Below, piece by piece: positions 1 through 5,424 of a stretch of 5,424 nt of DNA. Positions within the stretch are counted from its first letter, which is position 1; the number at the start of each line of letters is the position of its first letter. Source of the stretch: Candidatus Aminicenantota bacterium (GTDB lineage Bacteria; Acidobacteriota; Aminicenantia; Aminicenantales; Aminicenantaceae). The notes under the pieces are model-generated. The model ran no database searches, was not told where the DNA came from, and saw only the letters and a program-made list of their open reading frames with translations. The translations under genes and the position numbers were made by a program. Location of the stretch: contig JAUWTR010000152.1 of the NCBI GenBank assembly GCA_030614645.1, forward strand, positions 1 through 5,424, given 5' to 3'.

Positions 1-219
1 AGCAGCAAGAGAATGGATGATAGCTAAGGGTAAGTAGCAGCAAGTTATTTAAAGAAAAATTTGCTTTCTTAGAGAGTCCTTTTGCCCTGAGAAACCCAGG
101 CAGATTCACGGCTTTTAATTTTAGACAATATCTAAACCCAAAATCTCTAAAAAGTCGCTATATTAATCCCCATCTTTTTTGATTTATTTCGAATTTGATC
201 CCTGAAATGCTCTCTTTTC
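1..219. other. Left flank with no confident gene
   Basis: No complete gene can be supported here. On the plus strand one frame is open from 24 to a TGA at 180-182 and reads like a basic protein tail (ending SRYINPHLF), but it has no ATG, GTG or TTG start and is preceded by stops at 18-23. Another plus frame gives an 11-residue tail (AAREWMIAKGK) from the left edge to a TAG at 34-36, which could be the end of an upstream gene. On the minus strand a frame is open from a GTG at 109 to the left edge (VNLPGFLRAKGLSKKANFSL and on). The 9-mer AGCAGCAAG occurs at 1-9 and 36-44. A bulged hairpin (TGCC-C-TG with CAGGCA) spans 83-102. The stretch may hold a gene remnant, the end of a dispersed repeat, or plain spacer; the window does not decide between them. 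Confidence 0.3.
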
Positions 220-1689
220 TTATGGTTGAAACTGGACGAAAATAGGATTAGAAACTAATTTCCTCCCTTTTTTATCTATCGCATCCAGACGGTAATATAT
301 CTTTTTGCCGGGCTCGAAAAAATCATCTTCAAAGTTTATACTCAAGGGAGTTTCTGCAGAGAAGGTTTCTAAAAGATTACCGGATCGAACAAGTCTCACA
401 GTTATAGAATTTCCTTTCTCTGAATCAGTCGTAGAAATACGAATGTTTATACTGGGATAACCTTTAGAGAATATCTCTTCCCCCATAACTACTTTCTGCG
501 AACTTTTAGAATCAGATATTGAGAAATCCTCAAGAATCAATCTTGGAGAGTCGGCATCTCCTCTGCAGGCGTACATTCTGCCTTTTTTTAGGGCATCTAA
601 AATGTCCTTTTTAGTTTTGCTTCTTACCAGAAAAAATGTGGGATAATTTCCTAATTTCTCTCCGGCTCCTCCTTCTCTATGAAAATCAGCAGTAGAGATT
701 CCCCAGACAGGGTTTGCTCTCCGGCCCGAACAGTACTCCATTAAAACCTTGTCCCAGATATTGCCCGGTTCTGTAATTGTTATAAAATCTCCATACAAAG
801 CAGCAAAGCCCGAATAATTTTTTGATTCTTTTAACACTTGGGGGTAAGGGGGAGTGTCTCTGAAAATAGGACCCAATTTTCCCCTTCCTGACTTTGTCTC
901 AGGATGATTCCAGAAAACCATTCCCCCTCGAGAATTTACGTAATCTATCAATAACTGGTAAGGGGAGATTTCCTGCGGTCCATGGTACTGGTCATACGGA
1001 GAGCTTTTTAAAGGATGGTTATTGATAACCAGAAGCAGAGCAAAAACAGAGATCGCAATCCCGGAATATCTGATAATTCCCTTCCATTTAATCATGTAAA
1101 GACCGACTATCAGAAGAGCAAGAAAGAGAAAAGAGGCTATAGGAATTGATGAGAGAATATATTTCGTGGAATAACCGTTATGAAGTATTGGCAGTTCCTT
1201 GTAATCTTTCGGCTCTTCGAGACCAAAAATTAATAGATGCCTTTCCCAATCACAAACGGTCAAGTTTTTCTTGAAATAGCTTCCCCTCCAGTAATAAAAA
1301 GGCGCAGACTCTGCGCCGGGAATTAAAATCAAATTTGGGTACTTTTGTGAGGCTGCATCGATCATGTTCAGGTAATTTTCTGGTCCTCCCTTATTGATTG
1401 AAGACTCTTCAACTCTTTTTTTTAAGATATTTTGAAAAGGGCGTATCCCGTATTCAAGGACTTTCCGGTCATGATCATTAATAAAAAGAACATCAATCCC
1501 CCTTTTTTTATCCAATTTAATCAGATATTCGAGCGTGTGAGCCCCATCGCTGAAATCTGTGCGGAGATCAATTAGCCCTGGCGTCTGAATATATTCATGA
1601 ATATTTTCATCAGCCTGGGCGAAACATTTAACAAGCACCCCCATAAAGGCGATAATCAAGATAAAAACAAACTTTTTGCTGTTATTCAT
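220..1689 (-). CDS. Exported/membrane PHP-domain-like protein with internal membrane hairpin
   Basis: The 489-residue protein resembles the PHP (polymerase and histidinol phosphatase) metal-dependent phosphoesterase superfamily. Residues 1-26 form a signal peptide (KK, hydrophobic core, AQA before D27). PHP-like motifs follow: a first strand DLRTDFSDG (41-49), NDHD (71-74), PGAE (124-127), H151, NHPE (261-264) and STADFH (332-337). Two hydrophobic helices at about 178-200 and 205-222 split the domain. Residues from about 385 to the end look like a beta-sandwich, including a YYRLDAIDKKGR strand typical of Ig/FN3-like folds. The usual HxH of motif 1 is replaced by R43 and D45, so metal binding, and hence catalysis, may be altered; E127, H262, D335 and H337 remain. 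The ATG is chosen because an in-frame TGA lies three codons upstream and the signal peptide starts here; no good Shine-Dalgarno is visible. It is transcribed away from the other genes. The substrate is unknown; catalytic activity is uncertain. Confidence 0.8.
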   Translation of the reverse strand: MNNSKKFVFILIIAFMGVLVKCFAQADENIHEYIQTPGLIDLRTDFSDGAHTLEYLIKLDKKRGIDVLFINDHDRKVLEYGIRPFQNILKKRVEESSINKGGPENYLNMIDAASQKYPNLILIPGAESAPFYYWRGSYFKKNLTVCDWERHLLIFGLEEPKDYKELPILHNGYSTKYILSSIPIASFLFLALLIVGLYMIKWKGIIRYSGIAISVFALLLVINNHPLKSSPYDQYHGPQEISPYQLLIDYVNSRGGMVFWNHPETKSGRGKLGPIFRDTPPYPQVLKESKNYSGFAALYGDFITITEPGNIWDKVLMEYCSGRRANPVWGISTADFHREGGAGEKLGNYPTFFLVRSKTKKDILDALKKGRMYACRGDADSPRLILEDFSISDSKSSQKVVMGEEIFSKGYPSINIRISTTDSEKGNSITVRLVRSGNLLETFSAETPLSINFEDDFFEPGKKIYYRLDAIDKKGRKLVSNPIFVQFQP

Positions 1690-1731
1690 CAGCGTAAATC
1701 ATGAACCGGACATTAATACAGTCCTTGAGCG

Positions 1732-1760
1732 ATTATAATGGTATATTAATAGAGCCTTAA
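1732..1760 (-). promoter_or_regulatory. Possible weak promoter for the PHP-like gene
   Basis: The palindromic ATTATAAT at 1732-1739 gives a perfect TATAAT on either strand. On the minus strand it lies about 43 bases before the start codon at 1689, with TTAAGG as a poor -35 (three of six matches) at a 17-base spacing. On the plus strand the upstream hexamer is worse. The -10 match alone is weak evidence in such AT-rich DNA. Confidence 0.22.
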
Positions 1761-1793
1761 AGTAAATCGAGAGGATTTCTCTAAAATAATAAT

Positions 1794-1822
1794 TTGACAT
1801 ATATATCCTACTTATTTATAGT
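1794..1822 (+). promoter_or_regulatory. Sigma70-type promoter for the ATPase/HD-GYP pair
   Basis: A perfect -35 (TTGACA, 1794-1799) is followed by a 17-base spacer and a -10 of TATAGT (1817-1822, five of six matches). Transcription would start near 1829, giving a leader of about 40 bases before the ATG at 1870. It is the best promoter match that I found in the window and lies exactly where one is needed, in the divergent gap. Activity is inferred from consensus match only. Confidence 0.72.
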
Positions 1823-1850
1823 TATGCCCAGAATCAAAAAAGGAATAACT
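1820..1850 (+). repeat. Six-base inverted repeat overlapping the -10 and leader
   Basis: AGTTAT (1820-1825) and ATAACT (1845-1850) are exact inverted copies separated by 19 bases. The left arm overlaps the -10 box and the loop holds AAAAAAGGAA, the only purine-rich Shine-Dalgarno-like stretch before the ATPase gene, though it lies some 26 bases from the ATG. It could be an operator or a weak leader hairpin, or it may be chance in AT-rich sequence. Confidence 0.2.
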
Positions 1851-1869
1851 GAATCTATTAAAGCAAAAT

Positions 1870-2673
1870 ATGTATGAAGCACACTGGGGATTGAAGGAAA
1901 AACCCTTCGAAAATACTCCAGACCCACGCTTTATTTATCTTTCCCATGAGCACTTAGAAGCTGCTACGAGATTGACTTATGTAATCAAGGAGCGCAAAGG
2001 AGCAGCTTTGTTGACAGGTGAGTATGGCTGTGGCAAAACAATTATGAGCAGGCTAATTTTTGAAATATTACCCCAGGATAAATATGAAATAGCGCTGGTT
2101 ACCAATCCTATGTTAAATCCACTTGAACTTTTAAGAGAAATTTGTTTGCAATTGGGTATAAAAATTTCAAAAAAAATGCCTAAAACAAAATTACTGAAGG
2201 AGCTCAATCAGCGCTTCTACGAAAATATGAACAAAGGAAGAGATACGGTTCTCATTATAGATGAAGCTCAAGCTATTAGAGACCTCATGGCCTTCGAAGA
2301 ATTGAGACTTCTCTTGAACTTTCAGTTAAATAATAGATTTCTATTGACACTTCTCCTTATAGGGCAGCCTGAATTACGGGAAAAGATAGATGAACTTAAA
2401 CAACTAAAACAAAGATTGACACTAAGCTATCATTTAAACCCGTTGAATAAGGAAGATACTGAAAAGTATATAGTCCACAGATTAGGAATAGCCGGAACCA
2501 AAGAAAAGATTTTTGTAGGTCGTGCCTGTAGTACAATATGGGAAGACGCAGGAGGAGTTCCGCGGATGATAAATTCTATCTGCGACATGTGCTTACTGGT
2601 AGGATATACGAAAGGACTTAAGGAAATAAATGCAGATATAGCAAAAAGATCGGCGCATGGCTTAGACCAATAA
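1870..2673 (+). CDS. ExeA-like AAA+ ATPase (putative secretion/polysaccharide-export ATPase)
   Basis: The 267-residue cytoplasmic protein has the typical N-terminus of ExeA/GspA-type ATPases (WGLKEKPFENTPDPRFIYLS, residues 6-25). Walker A is GEYGCGKT (50-57), Walker B is VLIIDEAQ (127-134), sensor 1 lies in LLLIGQPEL (161-169), a likely arginine finger is R182 in QRLTL, and sensor 2 is GGVPRMIN (228-235), so ATP binding and hydrolysis should be intact. It stops after the AAA+ module: there is no membrane helix or C-terminal peptidoglycan-binding domain as in longer ExeA proteins. This length and layout match the ATPases found beside PEP-CTERM/exosortase and exopolysaccharide loci. The ATG is fixed by the conserved N-terminus; an in-frame TAA lies eight codons upstream. 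The Shine-Dalgarno is poor. It is followed after 6 bases by the HD-GYP gene, so the two are probably co-transcribed from the promoter at 1794-1822. A TniB-like transposition role is an alternative, but no transposase is present. Confidence 0.9.
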   Translation: MYEAHWGLKEKPFENTPDPRFIYLSHEHLEAATRLTYVIKERKGAALLTGEYGCGKTIMSRLIFEILPQDKYEIALVTNPMLNPLELLREICLQLGIKISKKMPKTKLLKELNQRFYENMNKGRDTVLIIDEAQAIRDLMAFEELRLLLNFQLNNRFLLTLLLIGQPELREKIDELKQLKQRLTLSYHLNPLNKEDTEKYIVHRLGIAGTKEKIFVGRACSTIWEDAGGVPRMINSICDMCLLVGYTKGLKEINADIAKRSAHGLDQ

Positions 2674-2679
2674 TATATT

Positions 2680-3684
2680 ATGGTTAAATTATCTGAAATT
2701 ATCAGGAAATCTACAGGAACAAGATATGTGGGGAAACCTGGTCTGATATCAGAAGCCTTTGAGATAAAAAAAAATAAGGAAAGCTTAGCAGAATTAAAAA
2801 AAACATACGAAGATATGGTTCTTCATTTAATGCTGATAATGGATGAAATCAAAGAGGGAAAAACCGTAACCGAAAGAAAAATTGGCAGTCTTGCCGAAAT
2901 AATAACAGATATACTCCGTGCTGACAATAATATGTTACTATCTTTAGTACACATTTTTTCCTATCTTGGAAAGCAGGAAGATTTTCTTTATGCCCATTCA
3001 GTAAATGCCTCAATTTTAGCCACAAACCTTGGTTTAGCTTTTGGGTACAGCAGGAGCGAACTTATTAATTTATGTGTTTCTTCTTTGGTGCATGATATTG
3101 GCTATCTGAAACTTTCTCAAGAAACAATAAACAAACCTTCTAAATTAACCAAAGAAGAGTATAATCAAGTTAAAAAGCATACGATTTATGGCGTAGAACT
3201 TCTGAGTAGAATTGAAGGTATACCTGAGTGCGCAGCTGAAGTTGTTCATCAACACCACGAGAGAGTGGATGGATCAGGCTATCCCGATGGGAAAAGAGGA
3301 GATGAAATTTCTGACTATGCCAAAATAGTTGCCATAGCTGAGGTTTATGAAGCCATAACACATTCCCGCCCGTATCGCAGGGAAAAAATTATTCCTTATC
3401 AGGCCGTAAAGACGATTGTCCAGAAGGAAAAGAATTCTTTTGCGCCTGATATTATAAAAGTTTTTTTGAATTCAATCTCCCCTTATCCTCCGGGAAGCTT
3501 TGTATTATTAAACAGTGGTGCAATTGGCAGGATTATAAGTGTCAATAAAAGTCTTCCTTTGCGCCCTATTGTAGAAATTTTTTTCGATGCCTCTGGAAAG
3601 CCTCCTGAGCAGCCTATGAGGATTGATTTAGCAAAGGCGCCTGTAGTAAACATTGATAAAGCCTTAGATGAGGATGATCTTTAA
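2680..3684 (+). CDS. HD-GYP domain protein, probable cyclic di-GMP phosphodiesterase or degenerate sensor
   Basis: The protein has 334 residues. Residues 1-95 form a helical, charged N-terminal region with no recognised sensor domain and no membrane segment, so it is likely cytoplasmic. The HD-GYP core covers about 100-265: H106, H138-D139 (HDIG), H167 (KKH), H192-H193-E194 and GSGYP (198-202). The C-terminal part (about 268-325, starting SPYPPGSFVLLNSG) is a beta-rich segment common after HD-GYP cores. Proteins of this family hydrolyse cyclic di-GMP with a two- or three-metal centre. Two positions differ from the consensus: Tyr142 replaces the Lys that normally follows HDIG and contacts substrate phosphate, and Glu221 stands where the metal-binding Asp of the A-D-x-x-D-A motif is expected. 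Glu may still bind metal, so activity could be retained, reduced or lost. It starts 6 bases after the ATPase stop with almost no Shine-Dalgarno, suggesting translational coupling. Confidence 0.92.
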   Translation: MVKLSEIIRKSTGTRYVGKPGLISEAFEIKKNKESLAELKKTYEDMVLHLMLIMDEIKEGKTVTERKIGSLAEIITDILRADNNMLLSLVHIFSYLGKQEDFLYAHSVNASILATNLGLAFGYSRSELINLCVSSLVHDIGYLKLSQETINKPSKLTKEEYNQVKKHTIYGVELLSRIEGIPECAAEVVHQHHERVDGSGYPDGKRGDEISDYAKIVAIAEVYEAITHSRPYRREKIIPYQAVKTIVQKEKNSFAPDIIKVFLNSISPYPPGSFVLLNSGAIGRIISVNKSLPLRPIVEIFFDASGKPPEQPMRIDLAKAPVVNIDKALDEDDL

Positions 3685-3724
3685 GTGTACCTTTGAGGCT
3701 GAGATAGATCTATTTTGCTCATTC

Positions 3725-3754
3725 GGAAATTCTTAATTCCTAAGAATAAATTCC
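3725..3754 (+). other. AT-rich hairpin in the gap before the glycan genes
   Basis: In the 167-base gap 3685-3851, ATTCTTA (3729-3735) pairs with TAAGAAT (3741-3747) around a 5-base loop. GGAA (3725-3728) can pair with TTCC (3751-3754) beyond a 3-base bulge. It has no following T-run, so it is a poor candidate for a Rho-independent terminator. I find no convincing -35/-10 pair and no small gene in the gap, so whether the downstream genes have their own promoter is open. Confidence 0.3.
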
Positions 3755-3839
3755 TGGCAACAAGTTAAATTCGACCGAGCACTATATACGAGGCAAATGT
3801 TTGAAGCTGTTTTAAATTTGTGATATTGCTGGAACAACC

Positions 3840-3843
3840 AAGG
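3840..3843 (+). promoter_or_regulatory. Ribosome binding site for the WbqC family gene
   Basis: AAGG lies 8 bases before the ATG at 3852. It is modest but correctly spaced and supports this start, which also gives the conserved WbqC N-terminus. Confidence 0.5.
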
Positions 3844-3851
3844 CATAATAG

Positions 3852-4541
3852 ATGATTGTTTCCGTCCATCAACCCCAATATTTACCCTGGTTGGGATACT
3901 TTGATAAAATTGAAAGAAGCGATATATTCGTATTTTTGGATAATGTGCAATTTAAAAAAAATGAATGGCAGAATCGGAACAAGATTAAAACATCAGAAGG
4001 ATGGCAGTGGCTTTCTGTTCCGGTTATTCACAAATTCATGCAAAAAATTAGTGAGGTTAAAATTAATAACACAGTATGGTGGGGGAAAAAACATCTTAAC
4101 GCCCTGGTCACAAATTATTCTAAGGCTCCTTTTTTCAAAGATCATGAAGAGTTTTTTGAACAGACCTATGCTCAAGATTGGAGCCAGTTAGTCGATATTA
4201 ATATTAATATGCTTGAATACTTGGTAAAGGCCTTTGGTCTTTCGGAAAAAAAGCTTGTCAAAGCCTCACAATATGAATCAAGAGAAGAACCGACTGAGAG
4301 ATTAGTTGATATATGCAAGCAGTTGGGAGGAGATGTTTACCTCTCCGGTAAAGATGGAGCAAGTTATATGAATTTAGACGAATTTGCCAAGGAAGGTATT
4401 AAGGTAATCTTTCAAGACTATAAACACCCTCACTATCCTCAGCTTTATGGGAGTTTTGAGCCTTATATGTCAGCCGTAGATTTATTATTTAATTGCGGAC
4501 CGGAAAGTCTTTCAATCTTAAAAAAAAGGAGAATGAATTGA
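3852..4541 (+). CDS. WbqC family protein (surface polysaccharide biosynthesis)
   Basis: At 229 residues this is a full-length WbqC-like protein. The family signature is strong: HQPQYLPWLGYFDKI (6-20) right at the N-terminus, FLDNVQF (28-34), QNRNKIK (40-46), WLSVPV (53-58), YLSGKDGASYM (163-173), and the C-terminal block PQLYGSFEPYMSAVDLLFNCG (196-216), whose DLLFN-G ending is characteristic. No signal peptide or membrane helix is present, so it should act in the cytoplasm. The family is named from a lipopolysaccharide O-antigen locus and recurs in polysaccharide clusters, often beside amino-sugar genes; its exact reaction is not something I can assign. Its stop overlaps the TTG start of the PIG-L gene by 4 bases, which implies a shared transcript and coupled translation. 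The gene name wbqC is not assigned because orthology cannot be shown from the sequence alone. Confidence 0.93.
   Translation: MIVSVHQPQYLPWLGYFDKIERSDIFVFLDNVQFKKNEWQNRNKIKTSEGWQWLSVPVIHKFMQKISEVKINNTVWWGKKHLNALVTNYSKAPFFKDHEEFFEQTYAQDWSQLVDININMLEYLVKAFGLSEKKLVKASQYESREEPTERLVDICKQLGGDVYLSGKDGASYMNLDEFAKEGIKVIFQDYKHPHYPQLYGSFEPYMSAVDLLFNCGPESLSILKKRRMN
4526..4531 (+). promoter_or_regulatory. Shine-Dalgarno that fixes the TTG start of the PIG-L gene
   Basis: AAGGAG, the clearest ribosome binding site in the window, lies inside the last codons of the WbqC gene, 6 bases before TTG at 4538-4540. It favours that start over the TTG at 4493, which would add 15 residues with no family resemblance. 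Confidence 0.75.
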
Positions 4542-5152
4542 ATATTTTAGCTTTGGGAGCACATCCAGACGATATTGAATACGGGTGCGGAGGCACTTTT
4601 CTTAAATTTGCCAAAAAAGGGGAAAAGATATATTTTATGGTTTTGACCAGAGGAGAATACGGAGGAGATCCGGAAAAAAGGCAGAAAGAGCAGGAAAAAT
4701 CCATGAAATTATTGGGCGTAAAGAAGATATTTTGGGGTGGATACATTGATACTGAGTTGCCTAACGAAAGAGAAATAATTTCTCATATTGATAGCGTTAT
4801 CGGAGAAATAAACCCAAAGGAAGTGTATGTAAACTACATTGATGATATCCATCAAGATCACCGCATGCTGGCTAAGTGTACTTTAGCCGCTACTCGGTAT
4901 GTCAAAAGAGTGTTTTTTTATGAAGATTATACATCCAATAATTTTGAACCTGATATTTTTGTCGATATTGGAGATGTCCTCGAAGAAAAACAAAAATTGA
5001 TTCAAATCTATAGTTCCCAAGTTGCCAAAGCTTATCCGACTAAATTAGATATGGTCGAAAGTGTCAAAGCTATAGCTAATTTCAGAGGATTTCAGGGAAA
5101 AGTCAAATATGCTGAAGGCTTTAAGGCTTTTAGATATTTACGTGATCTATGA
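4538..5152 (+). CDS. PIG-L/LmbE family N-acetylglucosaminyl-type deacetylase
   Basis: From the TTG at 4538 the protein has 204 residues and begins MNILALGAHPDDIEYGCGGT, the standard start of this family. The zinc site is visible: H9 and D12 of AHPDD and H108 of HQDHR (105-109); D11 is the expected general base. LTRGEYGG (36-43), the following R/E-rich helix (KRQKEQEKSMKLLG) and the C-terminal YAEGFKAFR (191-199) are also family features. Members remove the acetyl group from N-acetylated sugars or sugar conjugates (PIG-L, MshB, BshB). Here the setting suggests an amino sugar in a surface glycan, but the true substrate is unknown. It is predicted to be cytoplasmic, with no signal peptide. A longer start at 4493 (TTG, 219 residues) is possible but lacks a Shine-Dalgarno and family similarity. 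It overlaps its upstream and downstream neighbours by 4 bases each (TTGA and ATGA), so the three genes are very likely one transcript. Confidence 0.93.
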   Translation: MNILALGAHPDDIEYGCGGTFLKFAKKGEKIYFMVLTRGEYGGDPEKRQKEQEKSMKLLGVKKIFWGGYIDTELPNEREIISHIDSVIGEINPKEVYVNYIDDIHQDHRMLAKCTLAATRYVKRVFFYEDYTSNNFEPDIFVDIGDVLEEKQKLIQIYSSQVAKAYPTKLDMVESVKAIANFRGFQGKVKYAEGFKAFRYLRDL

Positions 5153-5424
5153 TGCCTAACGAGTTTATTCCCCATTCCCGTCCTGCACTTTCTGATTCAG
5201 ACATAAAAGCTGTCATCTCGGTGCTTAAATCCGGTCAATTATCTCAGGGACCAAAAGTTCGAGAATTCGAGAACAAATTAGCTCGTTTCATCGGCAAAAA
5301 AAAAGCTGTGGCAGTTAACTCTGGCTCTGCAGCACTCCATTTAGCTTTATTAGCCTTGGATGTAAAGAAAAGCGATGAAGTCATAATTCCATCTTTTGTT
5401 TGTTCTGCTGTCCTTAACTCTGTG
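5149..5424 (+). CDS. DegT/DnrJ/EryC1/StrS aminotransferase, N-terminal part (runs off right edge)
   Basis: Only the first 92 residues are present; the full protein is usually about 370-400 residues. The N-terminus is typical of PLP-dependent sugar aminotransferases: IPHSRPALSDSDIKAV (7-22), SGQLSQGPKVREFENKLA (28-45), AVAVNSGSAALHLALLAL (53-70) and DEVIIPSF (76-83). The NSGSA turn (57-61) contributes to binding the cofactor phosphate. The PLP-binding lysine lies beyond the window. Such enzymes transfer an amino group to nucleotide-linked keto sugars, or in related branches act as dehydratases, on the way to amino or deoxy sugars for glycans. Tandem ATGs at 5149 and 5152 are both possible; the first overlaps the PIG-L stop as ATGA, the second shares one base. 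No strong Shine-Dalgarno is seen, which fits coupled translation. A run of nine A (5296-5304) encodes three lysines and keeps the frame. Confidence 0.92.
   Translation, partial: MMPNEFIPHSRPALSDSDIKAVISVLKSGQLSQGPKVREFENKLARFIGKKKAVAVNSGSAALHLALLALDVKKSDEVIIPSFVCSAVLNSV

Noticed and set aside
1615..1689. Lipoprotein signal in the PHP-like protein because of a Cys at residue 22
   Set aside because: The residues before it (LVK) do not form a lipobox; the AQA site after it fits ordinary signal peptidase cleavage.
1977..2207. Minus-strand open frame of 76 codons
   Set aside because: It lies wholly inside the ATPase gene, opposite the Walker A region, and has no family resemblance; the plus-strand protein is clearly real.
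1870..2673. TniB-like transposition ATPase
   Set aside because: No transposase or terminal inverted repeats are present, and the N-terminus matches ExeA-type secretion ATPases.
2766..2774. Run of nine A in the HD-GYP gene (and another at 5296-5304 in the aminotransferase) as a frameshift or programmed slippage site
   Set aside because: The reading frame is intact on both sides of each run and encodes the expected protein, so there is no sign of a shift.
3170..3361. Minus-strand open frame of 63 codons
   Set aside because: It is the shadow of the conserved HD-GYP core on the other strand.
3725..3754. Rho-independent terminator after the HD-GYP gene
   Set aside because: The stem is AT-rich and interrupted, and no T-run follows; kept only as a hairpin.
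3856..4191. Plus-strand open frame of 111 codons inside the WbqC gene
   Set aside because: It overlaps in another frame the strongly conserved WbqC N-terminal half and shows no domain of its own.
4489..4746. Minus-strand open frame of 85 codons
   Set aside because: It runs opposite the conserved start of the PIG-L gene and has low-complexity Phe/Ser/Pro-rich content typical of an antisense shadow.

Overview
The window is AT-rich bacterial DNA, tightly packed, with six protein genes and no RNA gene, CRISPR array or insertion sequence that I can see. The gene content points to a Gram-negative-type bacterium with surface polysaccharide synthesis: an ExeA-type ATPase, an HD-GYP signalling protein, and WbqC, PIG-L and DegT family proteins. 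The phylum cannot be read from the sequence. Several starts have poor Shine-Dalgarno sites, which would suit an uncultured or candidate-phylum lineage, but this is only an inference.

Layout. Positions 1-219 have no confident gene but are open on both strands for part of their length. Positions 220-1689 (minus) encode an exported or membrane-anchored PHP-type protein with two membrane helices inserted in the middle of its domain. A divergent intergenic region (1690-1869) carries a strong sigma70-type promoter facing right (TTGACA, 17 bases, TATAGT). From it run an ExeA-like AAA+ ATPase (1870-2673) and, 6 bases later, an HD-GYP domain protein (2680-3684). A 167-base gap with a weak hairpin follows. 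Then comes a tightly coupled sugar-modification set: WbqC family (3852-4541), PIG-L/LmbE deacetylase (4538-5152, TTG start overlapping the WbqC stop) and a DegT/DnrJ/EryC1/StrS aminotransferase that runs off the right edge (5149 onward).

How they may work together. The three right-hand genes overlap end to start and look like part of a glycan operon that makes or modifies amino sugars. The ATPase and HD-GYP pair sits just upstream on the same strand. ATPases of this type occur beside exopolysaccharide and PEP-CTERM/exosortase loci, and HD-GYP proteins often degrade cyclic di-GMP, so the pair may control or energise export of the glycan. That link is inferred from position. Two proteins depart from their family consensus at active-site positions: the PHP protein has R and D where the HxH motif is expected, and the HD-GYP protein has Tyr instead of Lys after HDIG and Glu instead of a conserved Asp. 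These are the most interesting points in the window; I see no clear evidence of an entirely new system.
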